Positions 18,864 to 28,700 of a stretch of 64,000 bases of DNA are shown piece after piece. Positions within the stretch are counted from its first letter, which is position 1. Each line of letters begins with the position of its first letter. The notes below the pieces were generated by a model, which was given only the letters and a program-made list of their open reading frames with translations, made no database searches and was not told the origin of the DNA. The DNA is from Stutzerimonas sp. S1 (GTDB lineage: Bacteria; Pseudomonadota; Gammaproteobacteria; Pseudomonadales; Pseudomonadaceae): assembly GCF_025966695.1 (NCBI RefSeq), contig NZ_JAOEIY010000004.1, forward strand, positions 408,548 through 472,547, given 5' to 3'. The position numbers were made by a program, and so were the translations under genes.

Positions 18864-20279
18864 ATGACCGACCACATACCCGCGCAGATCATCGAAACCG
18901 TTGATCCCAGCCAACCGATCCGCCTGACCCCCGCGCAGAGCGGCGGGCCCATTCATACGCGCAGTTTCAGCGGCCGGTTCCGCAACCTGCGCCTGTTGGG
19001 CGGCGCGCTGCTGATGCTGCTCTACTTCGGCACCGTCTGGCTGAACTGGAACGGGCGCCAGACGGTGCTGTGGGACCTGGACCGGCAGCAGTTCCACATC
19101 TTCGGCGCCACCTTCTGGCCGCAGGATTTCATCCTGCTCTCGGCGATCCTGATCATCGCCGCGTTCGGCCTGTTCTTCATCACCGTGCTGGCCGGGCGCA
19201 TCTGGTGTGGCTACGCCTGCCCGCAGAGCACCTGGACCTGGATGTTCATGTGGGTGGAAAAGATCACCGAAGGCGACCGCCTGCAGCGCATCAAGCTCGA
19301 TACTGCACCCTGGTCCGCCGCCAAGCTGCTGCGCCGCAGCGCCAAGCATGTGCTATGGCTGGCGATCAGCCTGGCCACGGCACTGGCCTTCGTCGGCTAT
19401 TTCACCCCGGTACGCGACCTGGTGGCCGACCTCGCCCGCTTCGAGGTCGGTGTCACCACCGCCTTCTGGCTGCTGTTCTTCACCGCCGCGACCTACATCA
19501 ATGCCGGCTGGCTGCGCGAGCAGGTGTGCCTGCACATGTGCCCCTACTCGCGCTTCCAGAGCGTGATGTTCGACGCCGACACCCTGCTCGTCTCCTACGA
19601 CACAGCCCGTGGCGAGAACCGCGGCGCGCGGCGCAAGGGCAGCGACCCGCGCGCGCAGGGCCTCGGTGACTGCGTCGACTGCACGCTGTGCGTGCAGGTC
19701 TGCCCCACCGGCATCGACATCCGCGACGGCCTGCAGCTGGACTGCATCAGCTGCGGCGCCTGCATCGACGTCTGCGACAGCGTCATGGACCGGATGGGTT
19801 ACGCTCGCGGCCTGCTGCGCTACACCTCCGAGCGCGCACTCAAGGGCGGCATCACCCGCTTCTTCCGTCCACGCCTGATCGGTTATGCCGTGGCGATGAC
19901 GGCGATGATCGCCGCCTTCATCTGGGCACTGGACGCGCGGCCGCAGCTGCAGCTGGACGTTACCCGCGACCGCACCCTGTACCGCGAGAACATGCAGGGG
20001 CAGATCGAGAACATGTATCGCCTCAAGCTGATCAATAAGACGCAGCAGCCGCGCCGCTATGCGCTCGGGCTTGAGGGTGGGCCGTTCGCGCTGCAGGGAC
20101 CGCGCGAGATCGTCCTGGCGCCGAGCGAGATCGCCGATCTGCCAGTCAGCGTGGCGCTGCTCGACACCCGCGACTTCAGCCGTGAGCTGCGCTTCGTTGT
20201 CAGCGACCTGGCCGAGCCGAGCAGCCGGGTGAGCACCCCGAGCACCTTCGTCGCCCCCATCGCGGCGCTACGCCAGTAG
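18864..20279 (+). CDS. ccoG: Cytochrome c oxidase accessory protein CcoG (FixG/RdxA)
   Basis: 471-residue membrane iron-sulfur protein from ATG 18864 (MTDHIPAQII); an upstream in-frame ATG adds unlike residues. CcoG reduces Cu(II) to Cu(I) for cbb3 oxidase assembly. N-terminal membrane helices surround WCGYACPQSTWTW; two [4Fe-4S] motifs follow, CVDCTLCVQVCPTGIDIR and CISCGACIDVCDSVMDRMGY; the C-terminal FixG Ig-like domain is present. No ccoNOPQ genes are in the window. Its copper-reductase role echoes the copper genes at the left end, though 11 kb away. Confidence 0.94.
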   Translation: MTDHIPAQIIETVDPSQPIRLTPAQSGGPIHTRSFSGRFRNLRLLGGALLMLLYFGTVWLNWNGRQTVLWDLDRQQFHIFGATFWPQDFILLSAILIIAAFGLFFITVLAGRIWCGYACPQSTWTWMFMWVEKITEGDRLQRIKLDTAPWSAAKLLRRSAKHVLWLAISLATALAFVGYFTPVRDLVADLARFEVGVTTAFWLLFFTAATYINAGWLREQVCLHMCPYSRFQSVMFDADTLLVSYDTARGENRGARRKGSDPRAQGLGDCVDCTLCVQVCPTGIDIRDGLQLDCISCGACIDVCDSVMDRMGYARGLLRYTSERALKGGITRFFRPRLIGYAVAMTAMIAAFIWALDARPQLQLDVTRDRTLYRENMQGQIENMYRLKLINKTQQPRRYALGLEGGPFALQGPREIVLAPSEIADLPVSVALLDTRDFSRELRFVVSDLAEPSSRVSTPSTFVAPIAALRQ

Positions 20280-20313
20280 ACTGGCCATGCCCAACCGCCA
20301 CGGCCCGGACACG

Positions 20314-21723
20314 ATGAAGCGCTACGAGAAATTCGCCGACGAGATTGCCGAACTGATCCGCAGCGGCGTGCTCGCGCCGGGAGAAAAGGTGCCCTCGGTG
20401 CGCCACGCCAGCCGCACCTACGGCGTCAGCCCGTCCACCGTGTTCCAGGCCTACTACCTGCTGGAAGACCGCGGGCTGATCCAGGCGCGGGCGCGTTCGG
20501 GCTATTTCGTCCGCGAACATGCCAAGCGCCCGCTGCACGAGCCGGACATCAGCAGCCGTCCGGCGGAAACCACCGATGTCGGTGTCAGCGAGCTGGTGTT
20601 CTCGGTGCTCGCCTCTCTGCGCGACCCGGCTACCGTGCCCTTCGGTTCGGCCTTCCCCAGTCCCGAGCTGTTTCCTCTACAACGCCTAGCACGCTCGATG
20701 GCGCAAAGCGTGCGCGACATGCCGGCACGCGAGGTGATTGCCGAGATGACCGCCGGCAACCCGGACCTGCGCCGGCAGATTGCCCTGCGCTACATGGTCA
20801 GCGGCGTGATGCTGCCGATGGACGAACTGGTGATCACCACAGGTGCGATGGAAGCGCTGAACCTCTGCCTCCAGGTGGTCACCGAACCGGGTGATCTGGT
20901 GGCCATCGAGGCGCCGGCGTTCTACGCCACGCTGCAGGTACTGGAACGGCTCAAGCTCAAGGCGGTGGAGATTCCGGTGCACCCGCGCGAAGGCATCGAC
21001 CTCGACATCCTCGCCGATCGCCTCGCGCACTTGCCGATCAAGGCCTGCTGGTTCATGAGCAGCCTGCAGAACCCGCTGGGCGCGAGCATGGGCGAGGCGA
21101 AGAAGCAGCAGCTGTATGGGCTGTTGCAGCGCCATCAGGTGCCGCTGATCGAGGACGACGTCTACGCCGAGCTGTACTTCACCCGCGAGCCGCCCAAGCC
21201 GGTGAAGAGCCATGATCGCGAAGGTCTGGTGATGCACTGCGGCTCGTTCTCCAAGAGTCTCGCGCCCGGTTACCGGGTCGGCTGGGTTGCCGGCGGTCGC
21301 TATGCCGAGCAGATCGCCCGGCTCAAGCTGATGACCACCATCTCCCCTTCCGTGCCGGCACAGGCCGCCATCGCCAATTACCTGCAGCATGGCGGCTACG
21401 ACCGTCACCTGCGCAAGCTGCGTCACGCGCTGGAGATGCAGCAGGGCGCGATGCTCGCCTCCGCCGCCCGCCATTTTCCGGCGAGCACGCGGGTTACGCG
21501 CCCTTCTGGGGGCTACTTTCTCTGGTTCGAATTTCCCGAGCAGGTGGACTCGCTGCAGCTGCTGCAACTGGCGCTGGCCCAGGGCATCAGCCTTGCCCCG
21601 GGGCCGATCTTCTCGGCGACCCAGCGCTTTCGCAACTGCGCGCGGCTGAACCACGGCCACCCATGGGATGCGCGCAGCGAGCAGGCGATGGAATTGCTGG
21701 GCAGGATGCTCAAGTCGTTCTGA
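20314..21723 (+). CDS. MocR-type regulator: GntR winged helix fused to aminotransferase fold
   Basis: About 469 residues from ATG 20314 (MKRYEKFADEIAELIRSG); another in-frame ATG lies at 20287. The N-terminal GntR helix-turn-helix (SVRHASRTYGVSPSTVFQAYYLLEDRGLI) is joined to a class-I aminotransferase fold with the PLP lysine in GSFSKSLAPGYRVGW and the Asn/Asp positions in SLQNPLGASM and PLIEDDVYAEL. MocR/PdxR-type proteins use PLP as an effector to regulate amine, amino-acid or vitamin B6 genes. The target here is unknown; no metabolic gene is adjacent. Confidence 0.9.
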   Translation: MKRYEKFADEIAELIRSGVLAPGEKVPSVRHASRTYGVSPSTVFQAYYLLEDRGLIQARARSGYFVREHAKRPLHEPDISSRPAETTDVGVSELVFSVLASLRDPATVPFGSAFPSPELFPLQRLARSMAQSVRDMPAREVIAEMTAGNPDLRRQIALRYMVSGVMLPMDELVITTGAMEALNLCLQVVTEPGDLVAIEAPAFYATLQVLERLKLKAVEIPVHPREGIDLDILADRLAHLPIKACWFMSSLQNPLGASMGEAKKQQLYGLLQRHQVPLIEDDVYAELYFTREPPKPVKSHDREGLVMHCGSFSKSLAPGYRVGWVAGGRYAEQIARLKLMTTISPSVPAQAAIANYLQHGGYDRHLRKLRHALEMQQGAMLASAARHFPASTRVTRPSGGYFLWFEFPEQVDSLQLLQLALAQGISLAPGPIFSATQRFRNCARLNHGHPWDARSEQAMELLGRMLKSF

Positions 21724-21806
21724 GCGCTGGCAGCGCTGCATCACCGGCCTTGCCAAGGCACAGGTTTCCTGCGAAAAAGCCGCCGCTTTTCCCTGTATTC
21801 GAGGCG

Positions 21807-22151
21807 ATGATGGACAACGAACTGCTGATCGAAGACCTCCAGCTCGGCGACGGCAAGGCCGTGGTCAAGGGCGCGCTGATTACCACCCAGTACCGCGGCA
21901 CGCTGGAAGACGGCAGCGTCTTCGATTCTTCCTACGAACGTGGCAAGCCATTCCAGTGCGTGATCGGCACAGGCCGCGTGATAAAGGGCTGGGATATCGG
22001 CCTGATGGGCATGAGGGTCGGTGGCAAGCGCAAGCTGTTCGTGCCGGCGCACCTGGCCTACGGCGAACGGCAGGTCGGCGCACAGATCAAGCCGAACTCG
22101 AATCTGCACTTCGAAATCGAGCTTCTGGAAGTCCTGACTCGCGACGACTGA
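21807..22151 (+). CDS. FKBP-type peptidyl-prolyl cis-trans isomerase
   Basis: 114 residues from ATG 21807 (two ATGs in tandem, RBS GAGGCG). A single FKBP domain: TQYRGTLEDGSVFDSSYERGKPFQ, VIGTGRVIKGWDIGLMGMRVGGKRKLFVPAHLAYGER, HFEIELLEV. No signal peptide is seen with this start, so a cytoplasmic foldase. It ends 9 bases from the convergent GGDEF gene with no clear terminator between. Confidence 0.93.
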   Translation: MMDNELLIEDLQLGDGKAVVKGALITTQYRGTLEDGSVFDSSYERGKPFQCVIGTGRVIKGWDIGLMGMRVGGKRKLFVPAHLAYGERQVGAQIKPNSNLHFEIELLEVLTRDD

Positions 22152-22160
22152 ACGAACGCC

Positions 22161-23531
22161 TCAGCCGCGATCTGCCGGCGACCGCTCGCGTCGAGCCTTC
22201 ATCTGGTACATCCGCGCATCGGCGTGCTTGAGCAGCTGCGCCTCGGCGTCGCCATCCTCCGGATAATGGGCGATACCGAGGCTCAGGCCGATGTCCAGCG
22301 CGTGGCCGGCGATCTGCACCGGCTGCTGGAAGGCGCAGCGAATCTTGCCGACCACCCGCTCCGCGTCCTCGGGCAGCGTGATGCTTTCCAGCAGCACCAC
22401 GAACTCGTCACCACCCAGCCGCGCCACGGTATCGGTATCGCGCACGCAATGCGTGAGGCGCTCGGCTACGGTACGCAGCAGCTGATCGCCCGCGCTGTGC
22501 CCGTGGGTATCGTTGACCTGCTTGAATCGGTCCAGATCGACGTAGAGCAAGGCGATGCGCCCGGCGTGGCGGCGCACCCGCGCCAGCGCCGTGCTCAGAC
22601 GATCACGGAAACAGGCACGGTTGGGCAGGCCGGTGAGTTCGTCGTACTGCGCCATACGGTGCAGGCGCGCATACAGCTGCTTGCGCTCGATGGCGGTGAC
22701 CACCTGGGTGGAGACGAATTGCAGCAGCTCCTGATCCTTCTCGGTATAGGGCGCCGATGTGCTCTTCAATACCAGCGCGCCGATAACACCCTCCCGCGAG
22801 CTGAGCGGCACTCCGAGCCAGCAGGCGGCCTCGTCGACAACATCCAGCGGCAAGGCGAGCACCGGCAGCGATTCGGCATTCAGGCGCAACGGCTGTCCAC
22901 CGTGCAGGACGGAGAAGCAGAGCGACGCGGCCGGCTCCGGCGGCGCAACCGCCGAGCTGGGCGCGAGCGCCTGATAGGGGTAGGCCAGCTCGCCACTGAC
23001 CGAATCGCGGATGGCGACGACGAAATCATCGACCGGCAGCAGCTGGGCGACGGTCAGGTGAATCTGCTGATAGAGCGCGGCAAGATCCTTGGAGGCGTGA
23101 GCTGCTTCGGAGATCGAATAGAGCGCGGCCTGCATCGCTTCGGACTGTTTGCGCTGGGTGATATCGCGCGCCACGCCGATGCGCAGCTTGTTGTCCGTTG
23201 ACCAGCACGCCGACCACATGATGTGCACCACGCCGCCGTCCTTGCGTACGTAACGGTTCTCGAAATGCAGCAGCGGCTGGCCGGCCATGACATCGCCGGC
23301 GGCCGCCAGGGTGCGCGCGCGGTCCTCGGGATAGACCATTTCGATCATTCGTTTGCCGAGCATTTCCTCCGGCGTATAGCCGAAGATGCGCTCGCAGGCC
23401 GCGCTGACGAAGACGAAGTTGCCCTGCGCATCGACGACACAGATGGCGTCCAGCAGCAGATCGATGACACTCGCCAGGGGTGCGTAGCTATCTGTCTTCA
23501 CAGCGGCAGACCTACTTCGGCCATTCGGCAC
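22161..23531 (-). CDS. PAS-GAF-GGDEF diguanylate cyclase
   Basis: 456 residues from a GTG at 23531 (a second GTG, at residue 11, is possible). Domains: PAS with PAC (about 18-130; ACERIFGYTPEEML, VARDITQRKQSE), GAF (about 145-285) and GGDEF (about 295-450). The catalytic motif LGGDEF is intact and DELTGLPNRACFRDRL and VDLDRFKQVNDTHGHSAGD are canonical, so it should make c-di-GMP. An RxxD inhibitory site is not obvious before GGDEF. No membrane helix is present, so it is a cytoplasmic sensor with unknown ligand. Confidence 0.92.
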   Translation of the reverse strand: MPNGRSRSAAVKTDSYAPLASVIDLLLDAICVVDAQGNFVFVSAACERIFGYTPEEMLGKRMIEMVYPEDRARTLAAAGDVMAGQPLLHFENRYVRKDGGVVHIMWSACWSTDNKLRIGVARDITQRKQSEAMQAALYSISEAAHASKDLAALYQQIHLTVAQLLPVDDFVVAIRDSVSGELAYPYQALAPSSAVAPPEPAASLCFSVLHGGQPLRLNAESLPVLALPLDVVDEAACWLGVPLSSREGVIGALVLKSTSAPYTEKDQELLQFVSTQVVTAIERKQLYARLHRMAQYDELTGLPNRACFRDRLSTALARVRRHAGRIALLYVDLDRFKQVNDTHGHSAGDQLLRTVAERLTHCVRDTDTVARLGGDEFVVLLESITLPEDAERVVGKIRCAFQQPVQIAGHALDIGLSLGIAHYPEDGDAEAQLLKHADARMYQMKARRERSPADRG

Positions 23532-23660
23532 GGCTTGGGTAATCCAGGCGTGACGCAGTCGCCACTCTGTGGCGCATCATCGCCCAACCCTGTTGCCAAA
23601 GCATTGTCCATATCGGGCGTGATTGCGGCATTTTTTTACCGTACCCCGCCCGACGCGCAA

Positions 23661-24458
23661 CTACTCGACCCAGCGCGGATAGAAGCCAAGCGCTGCCTGC
23701 GTACGGGCATCCTGCAGCGCAACAACGTCCGAAGGGGCCTTCTGATCATCCGGATGACCGTGCGTATCTCCGCGAAAGAAGAAGCGCCGACCGTCTGCGA
23801 GGGCGAGGAACAGGCCGAGGGCGCCGTGCCCGCGCAGCGGCACCAGCACCAGCTGGCCGTCGCCGAACAGGTCGAGACTTTGCGCATATCCGAGGTAAGG
23901 TTTGGGCGAGAATCGCAATGTTTGCCAGCGGATCGCATGGCGGAACTGACTGGGCAACACCGCCGGCGGTGTCGCCGCGCGCAGGTAGCGCAGACTTTGC
24001 GCGCTGGCGAGCACCGGCACCTCCGGATAGTCGACCAGCCCGGACGCGTGCTCCCAGCGCACGCAGCCCAACAAGATGCGGTCGATGCCCAGACCATCGC
24101 GCTCGAGCTGGTCACGCACGGCCTGCACGGTGCCGTAGCGCTTGATACGCCAGGGCATCTCGGCATCCAGCTGAGCATCGATCTGGCGACCCAGGCCGGT
24201 GCCGAACAGCAATCGACTGCCACGGTGCTCAATCAGAATCGCCAAGTGATTGATCGGCGGTGGCTGCTCCCAGCCACCGCGGCGCCAGGCGAACTCGCCC
24301 CGCGTATCGCTCTGCGCCGTTTTCACCAGACTGAAGCGCAACCCGTCGGCAGCCGCCACGCTGCCGACGAAGCCGACCATAGCTAGCGCGACGAGACGCA
24401 GCAGCCTCCTGCGTACCGTTGCACGACCGACAGGCGACCGCTCGTTGTAGGCGAACAT
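23661..24458 (-). CDS. Exported MBL-fold protein lacking the HxHxDH metal motif
   Basis: 265 residues with a positively charged N-terminus and hydrophobic stretch (LLRLVALAMVGFVGSVAAA), probably exported or anchored. The frame matches metallo-beta-lactamase-fold hydrolases (INHLAILIEHRGSRLLFGTGLG, ASGLVDYPEVPVLAS, LVLVPLRGHG). The metal motif expected as HAHWDHASG reads CVRWEHASG (132-140): two His and the Asp are replaced by Cys, Arg and Glu. H211 and D231 equivalents remain, and the C-terminus is shorter than active relatives. It starts 5 bases after the GST gene ends, so both are probably one transcript. Likely inactive or repurposed; the family call is mine from motif layout. Confidence 0.72.
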   Translation of the reverse strand: MFAYNERSPVGRATVRRRLLRLVALAMVGFVGSVAAADGLRFSLVKTAQSDTRGEFAWRRGGWEQPPPINHLAILIEHRGSRLLFGTGLGRQIDAQLDAEMPWRIKRYGTVQAVRDQLERDGLGIDRILLGCVRWEHASGLVDYPEVPVLASAQSLRYLRAATPPAVLPSQFRHAIRWQTLRFSPKPYLGYAQSLDLFGDGQLVLVPLRGHGALGLFLALADGRRFFFRGDTHGHPDDQKAPSDVVALQDARTQAALGFYPRWVE

Positions 24459-24463
24459 GGCGC

Positions 24464-25060
24464 TTACAGCCCCGGCATGCCGACGTAGCCGGGTAGCGCG
24501 CGGATGCGGGCGAACCAGGCTTGCAGCGCCGGATATGCAAGGAGATCGAGACCACCGTCAGCGCCCAGCGCCACATTGGGATACACGGCGATGTCGGCGA
24601 TGGTCGGCTGCTCCGTCTCGGCCAGCCAGGCGTGTTCTGCGAGATGCCGTTCGAGGGTTCGCAGCGTGCTCAGCGCGCGTGCCTGCGCGAGCGGCTCGTC
24701 GATCGGCAGGCCAAACAGCTTGCCCACACGCACGGTCGCCGGTCCATGCTGCGTTTCGTTGGCCGCGAAACTCAGCCAGCCAGCGATGCGCCCCTGCGTT
24801 TCGGCATCCAGCGGATACCAGCTGGACTCCGCATAACGCCGCGCCAGGTAAACCAGAATCGCCTGGGAGTCACCCAGACGGAACCCACCATCCTCCAGAG
24901 CAGGAACCTGTCCGCGCGGATTGATGGCGCGAAACGCCGGCTGCTTCTGCGCGCCCGTCAGCAGGTTGACCGGCTCCAGCTCGACCGGTTGGCCGATCAG
25001 GCTGAGGAACAGGCGAACCTTGTGGCAATTGCCGGACAACGTCATGTCGTAGAGCTTCAT
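24464..25060 (-). CDS. Glutathione S-transferase family protein
   Basis: 198 residues from ATG 25060 (MKLYDMTLSGNCHKVRLFL); the frame extends upstream through the operator and is not used. Thioredoxin-like N-terminal domain with the cis-Pro and glutathione site in NPRGQVPALEDGG and GDSQAILVYLARRY, then the helical C-terminal domain. The active-site residue is probably the Ser in TLSGNCHKV. Divergent from a TetR repressor, with a palindrome between, which suggests induction by an electrophile that the repressor senses. Confidence 0.92.
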   Translation of the reverse strand: MKLYDMTLSGNCHKVRLFLSLIGQPVELEPVNLLTGAQKQPAFRAINPRGQVPALEDGGFRLGDSQAILVYLARRYAESSWYPLDAETQGRIAGWLSFAANETQHGPATVRVGKLFGLPIDEPLAQARALSTLRTLERHLAEHAWLAETEQPTIADIAVYPNVALGADGGLDLLAYPALQAWFARIRALPGYVGMPGL

Positions 25061-25097
25061 GGTCTTTCCCTCCTGGGTGGTTTGTGTACTGGATAAT

Positions 25098-25113
25098 AGA
25101 CAGACCTGTCTGT
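25098..25113. promoter_or_regulatory. TetR-type operator between the GST gene and its divergent regulator
   Basis: The sequence AGACAGACCTGTCTGT holds two overlapping perfect dyads: AGACAG-AC-CTGTCT (25098-25111) and ACAGAC-CT-GTCTGT (25100-25113). It lies 38 bases upstream of the GST ATG and about 90 upstream of the regulator ATG. This is the size and place of a TetR-family operator. Confidence 0.65.
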
Positions 25114-25202
25114 ACACTTCAAGCAGCAAAACGACCAACGACCCGGTCGGCTGGAGGGACAGCAGTCGCTCCCGCATAATGGCCGACCGGAAGGAGGTAT
25201 CC

Positions 25203-25763
25203 ATGGCTTCGAACAAGCGCGACCAGCTGCTCAGCACCGCAGAAGATCTGTTCTATCGCGAGGGTTATCACGCCACGGGCATCGATCGGATCCTCGCCCA
25301 ATCCGGGGTCGCCAAGATGACCCTGTACAAGCACTTCAAGTCCAAGGACGAGCTGATCCTGGCGGTGCTGCAAGCGCGCCACGACCTGATGCTCGCGCGC
25401 CTGCGCGAACGCGCCGCGAAACTGCCGCCGCGCGAGGCGCTACTGGCGGTGTTCGATGGTTTGCACGGCATGATCCACGGCGATGGGCGGTTCTGTGGCT
25501 GCCTGTTCGTCAACGCCGCAGCGGAATATCACGACCGCGGCCACCCGATTCATCGTCGCTCGGCCGCGTACAAGGCGGAATTGCAGGCCTACCTGCGCGA
25601 GCTGTTGGAACGCCTGGATGCGCCGCAGCCTGCGCAACTCGCGCGGCAGCTGCAATACCTGCTCGAGGGGGCGCTGAGCATGGCGCATATCGAAGGCCCG
25701 GCCGATCAGGCGCTGGACGCCAAGGCCGCCGCCGAGCGCCTGCTCGAAGCCGCCGGTCTCTGA
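25203..25763 (+). CDS. TetR/AcrR family regulator divergent from the GST gene
   Basis: 186 residues from ATG 25203 with a strong RBS (GGAAGGAGG). N-terminal TetR helix-turn-helix: LLSTAEDLFYREGYHATGIDRILAQSGVAKMTLYKHFKSKDELI. The C-terminal domain has a CGCLFVNAAAEY segment; its cysteine (RFCGC) could react with electrophiles, as in NemR-like regulators, but that is conjecture. Probably represses the GST-MBL transcript and itself through the palindrome at 25098-25113. Confidence 0.92.
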   Translation: MASNKRDQLLSTAEDLFYREGYHATGIDRILAQSGVAKMTLYKHFKSKDELILAVLQARHDLMLARLRERAAKLPPREALLAVFDGLHGMIHGDGRFCGCLFVNAAAEYHDRGHPIHRRSAAYKAELQAYLRELLERLDAPQPAQLARQLQYLLEGALSMAHIEGPADQALDAKAAAERLLEAAGL

Positions 25764-25796
25764 GCATCGGCAGCCACGAGGCGCCCGCCCAGCACC

Positions 25797-28700
25797 TCAG
25801 TTGGGGTTCGCCTCCGCTTCCCTGACACGGAACCACGCTGCGTAAAGCGCAGGCAGGAACAGCAGGGTCAGCGCCGTGGCGACGATCAGGCCGCCCATGA
25901 TCGCCACCGCCATCGGCCCGAAGAAGATACTGCGCGACAGCGGAATCATCGCCAGCACCGAGGCCAGCGCGGTCAGCACGATCGGCCGGAAACGCCGCAC
26001 GGTGGCGTCGATGATCGCGTTGAAGCGGTCATGGCCGGCGCCGATATCCTGTTCGATCTGATCGACCAGAATCACCGAGTTGCGCATGATCATCCCCGAC
26101 AGCGCGATCGTCCCGAGCATCGCGACGAAACCAAACGGCTGGCGGAACAGCAGCAAGAACAGAGTGACGCCGATGATGCCCAGCGGCGCGGTGAGGAACA
26201 CCATCGCCGAGCGCGAGAAGCTCTTCAGCTGGATCATCAGCAGGCTGACCACCACGATGATGAACAGCGGGATGCCAGCCATCACCGAGCTCTGGCCGCG
26301 GCTGGAATCTTCCACCGTCCCCCCCACTTCCAGCAGATAGCCGCTGGGCAGCGCCGCGCGGATATCCGCCAGCGTCGGCTGGATCTGCCGTACCAGCGTC
26401 GCCGGCTGCTGTTCGCCGTAGACATCGGCCCGCACGGTGACTGTCGGCAGGCGATTGCGATGCCAGATCACACCCTCTTCGAAGCCATATTCCAGCGTGG
26501 CGACCTGCGACAGCGGCACGCTGCGACCGCTTGCGGTGGGAATCGCCAGACTGGGCAGCATCGACAGCTCCAGACGCTCGCGCTCGGTACCGCGCAGGAG
26601 AATCTCGATCAGCTCATTGTCCTCGCGGAACTGGCTGATGCTGCTGCCGATGAAGGTGCGCCGCAGGAATGCCGACAGCTCGGCGGTACTCACGCCCAGC
26701 GCGCGGGCGCGATCCTGGTCAACGTTGAGCAGCACCCGCTTGCTCGGCTCCTGCCAGTCCAGATGCACGTTGGCCACGTGCGGATTCTCCTCCACCTTGG
26801 CCGCGACCTGCCGCGCCAGCGTGCGCACCACATCGATGTGCTCGCCCGTCACGCGGAACTGCACCGGATAGCCCACCGGCGGGCCGTTCTCCAGGCGCGT
26901 CACGCGGCCGCGCAGGCTCGGAAAATCATTGCGCAGGCGTTCAATCAGCCAGCTACGCAGTTCTTCCCGCGCCTCGATGCTGTCGGCCAGCACGACGAAC
27001 TGGGCGAAGCTGGTCGCCGGCAGCTGCTGGTCCAGCGGCAGGTAAAAACGCGGTGAACCGGTGCCGACGTAGGCGACGTAGTTGTCGATGCCGGCGCGCT
27101 CCTTGAGCAGCTGTTCCAGCCGCGACACCTCAGCCTCGGTCGCCTTCAGCGACGCGCCCTCAGCCAGCTTGAGGTCAACCATCAGCTCCAGGCGTCCCGA
27201 AGCCGGGAAGAACTGCTGCGGGACCAGACGGAACAACCCCACCGCCACCACGAAGGCCGCCAGCGTCAGGATGATCACCGTCTTGCGCCGACGTACACAG
27301 ACCTGCACCACCCGCCGCACCCGCTGGTAGAACGGCGTCGAATACGGATCGTGCCCCTCTTCGCCGGTACCGTGCTTCTGTGCCGCCCGCCTGGCCAGGT
27401 CCGGCAGCAATCGGTCGCCAAGCAGCGGGACAAACATCACCGCGGCGACCCAGGACGCGATCAGCGCGATGGTTACCACCTGAAAGATCGAACGGGTGTA
27501 CTCGCCCGTGCTGGAATTGGCGGTGGCGATCGGAAGGAAACCGGCGGCAGTAATCAACGTCCCGGTGAGCATCGGAAAGGCCGTGCTGGTCCAGGCGTAA
27601 CTGGCCGCCTTGAGCCGGTCATAGCCCTGCTCCATCTTGATCGCCATCATCTCCACCGCGATGATCGCGTCGTCCACCAGCAGTCCCAGCGCCAGAACCA
27701 GCGCGCCGAGAGATATCTTGTGCAGACCGATATCCAGGTAATGCATGGTGGCGAAGGTCATCGCCAGCACCAGCGGGATCGACAGCGCCACCACCAGGCC
27801 GGTGCGCACACCAAGCGAGAAGAAACTCACCAGCAACACGATTGCCAGGGCTTCGATCAGCACGCGAACGAACTCGCCCACGCTGGTCTTCACCGCCGCC
27901 GGCTGGTCGGACACCTTGCGCAGCTGCATGCCGGCCGGCAACTCCTGTTGCAGCCGGGCGAACTCGCTCTGCAGTGCTTCACCCAGCATGAGGATGTCGC
28001 CGCCCGCCTTCATCGACACCGCCAGCCCGATCGCCGGCTCGCCCATGAAGCGCATGCGCGGCGCCGGCGGTTCGTTGAAGCCGCGCCGCACCTCGGCCAC
28101 GTCACCAAGGCGGAAGGTGCGGCCCTCGAAGCGAATCGGGAAATCGCGGATCTGCTCGACGGTGGTGAAGTTGCCGCTGACCCGCAGCTGCACGCGCTCG
28201 CTAACGGTTTCAACGAAGCCCGCCGCGCTCACCGCGTTCTGGGCCTCCAGCGCCTGATGCACCACCTGCAACGGCACGCCGAGGGTGGCCAGCTTGACGT
28301 TGGACAGCTCGATCCAGATCTTCTCGTCCTGCAGGCCGAGCAGCTCGACCTTGCCGACGCTCTTCACTCGCTGCAGCTGCAGCTGGATGCGATCGGCGTA
28401 GTCCTTGAGCACCGCGTAGTCGAAACCTTCGCCGGTCAGCGCATAGATGTTGCCGAAGGTGGTACCGAATTCGTCATTGAAGAAGGGACCCCGGATGCCT
28501 GCCGGCAGCGTGTGGCGGATGTCGCCGATTTTCTTGCGAATCTGATACCAGAGCTCAGGGATGTCCTTGGAGCGCAGTGAGTCGCGCGCCATGAAGGTGA
28601 CGTTGGATTCGCCGGGGCGCGAGAAGGACACGATGCGTTCGTACTCGCCGGTCTCCATCAGCTTCTTTTCGATGCGTTCGGTCACTTGGCGCGACACTTC

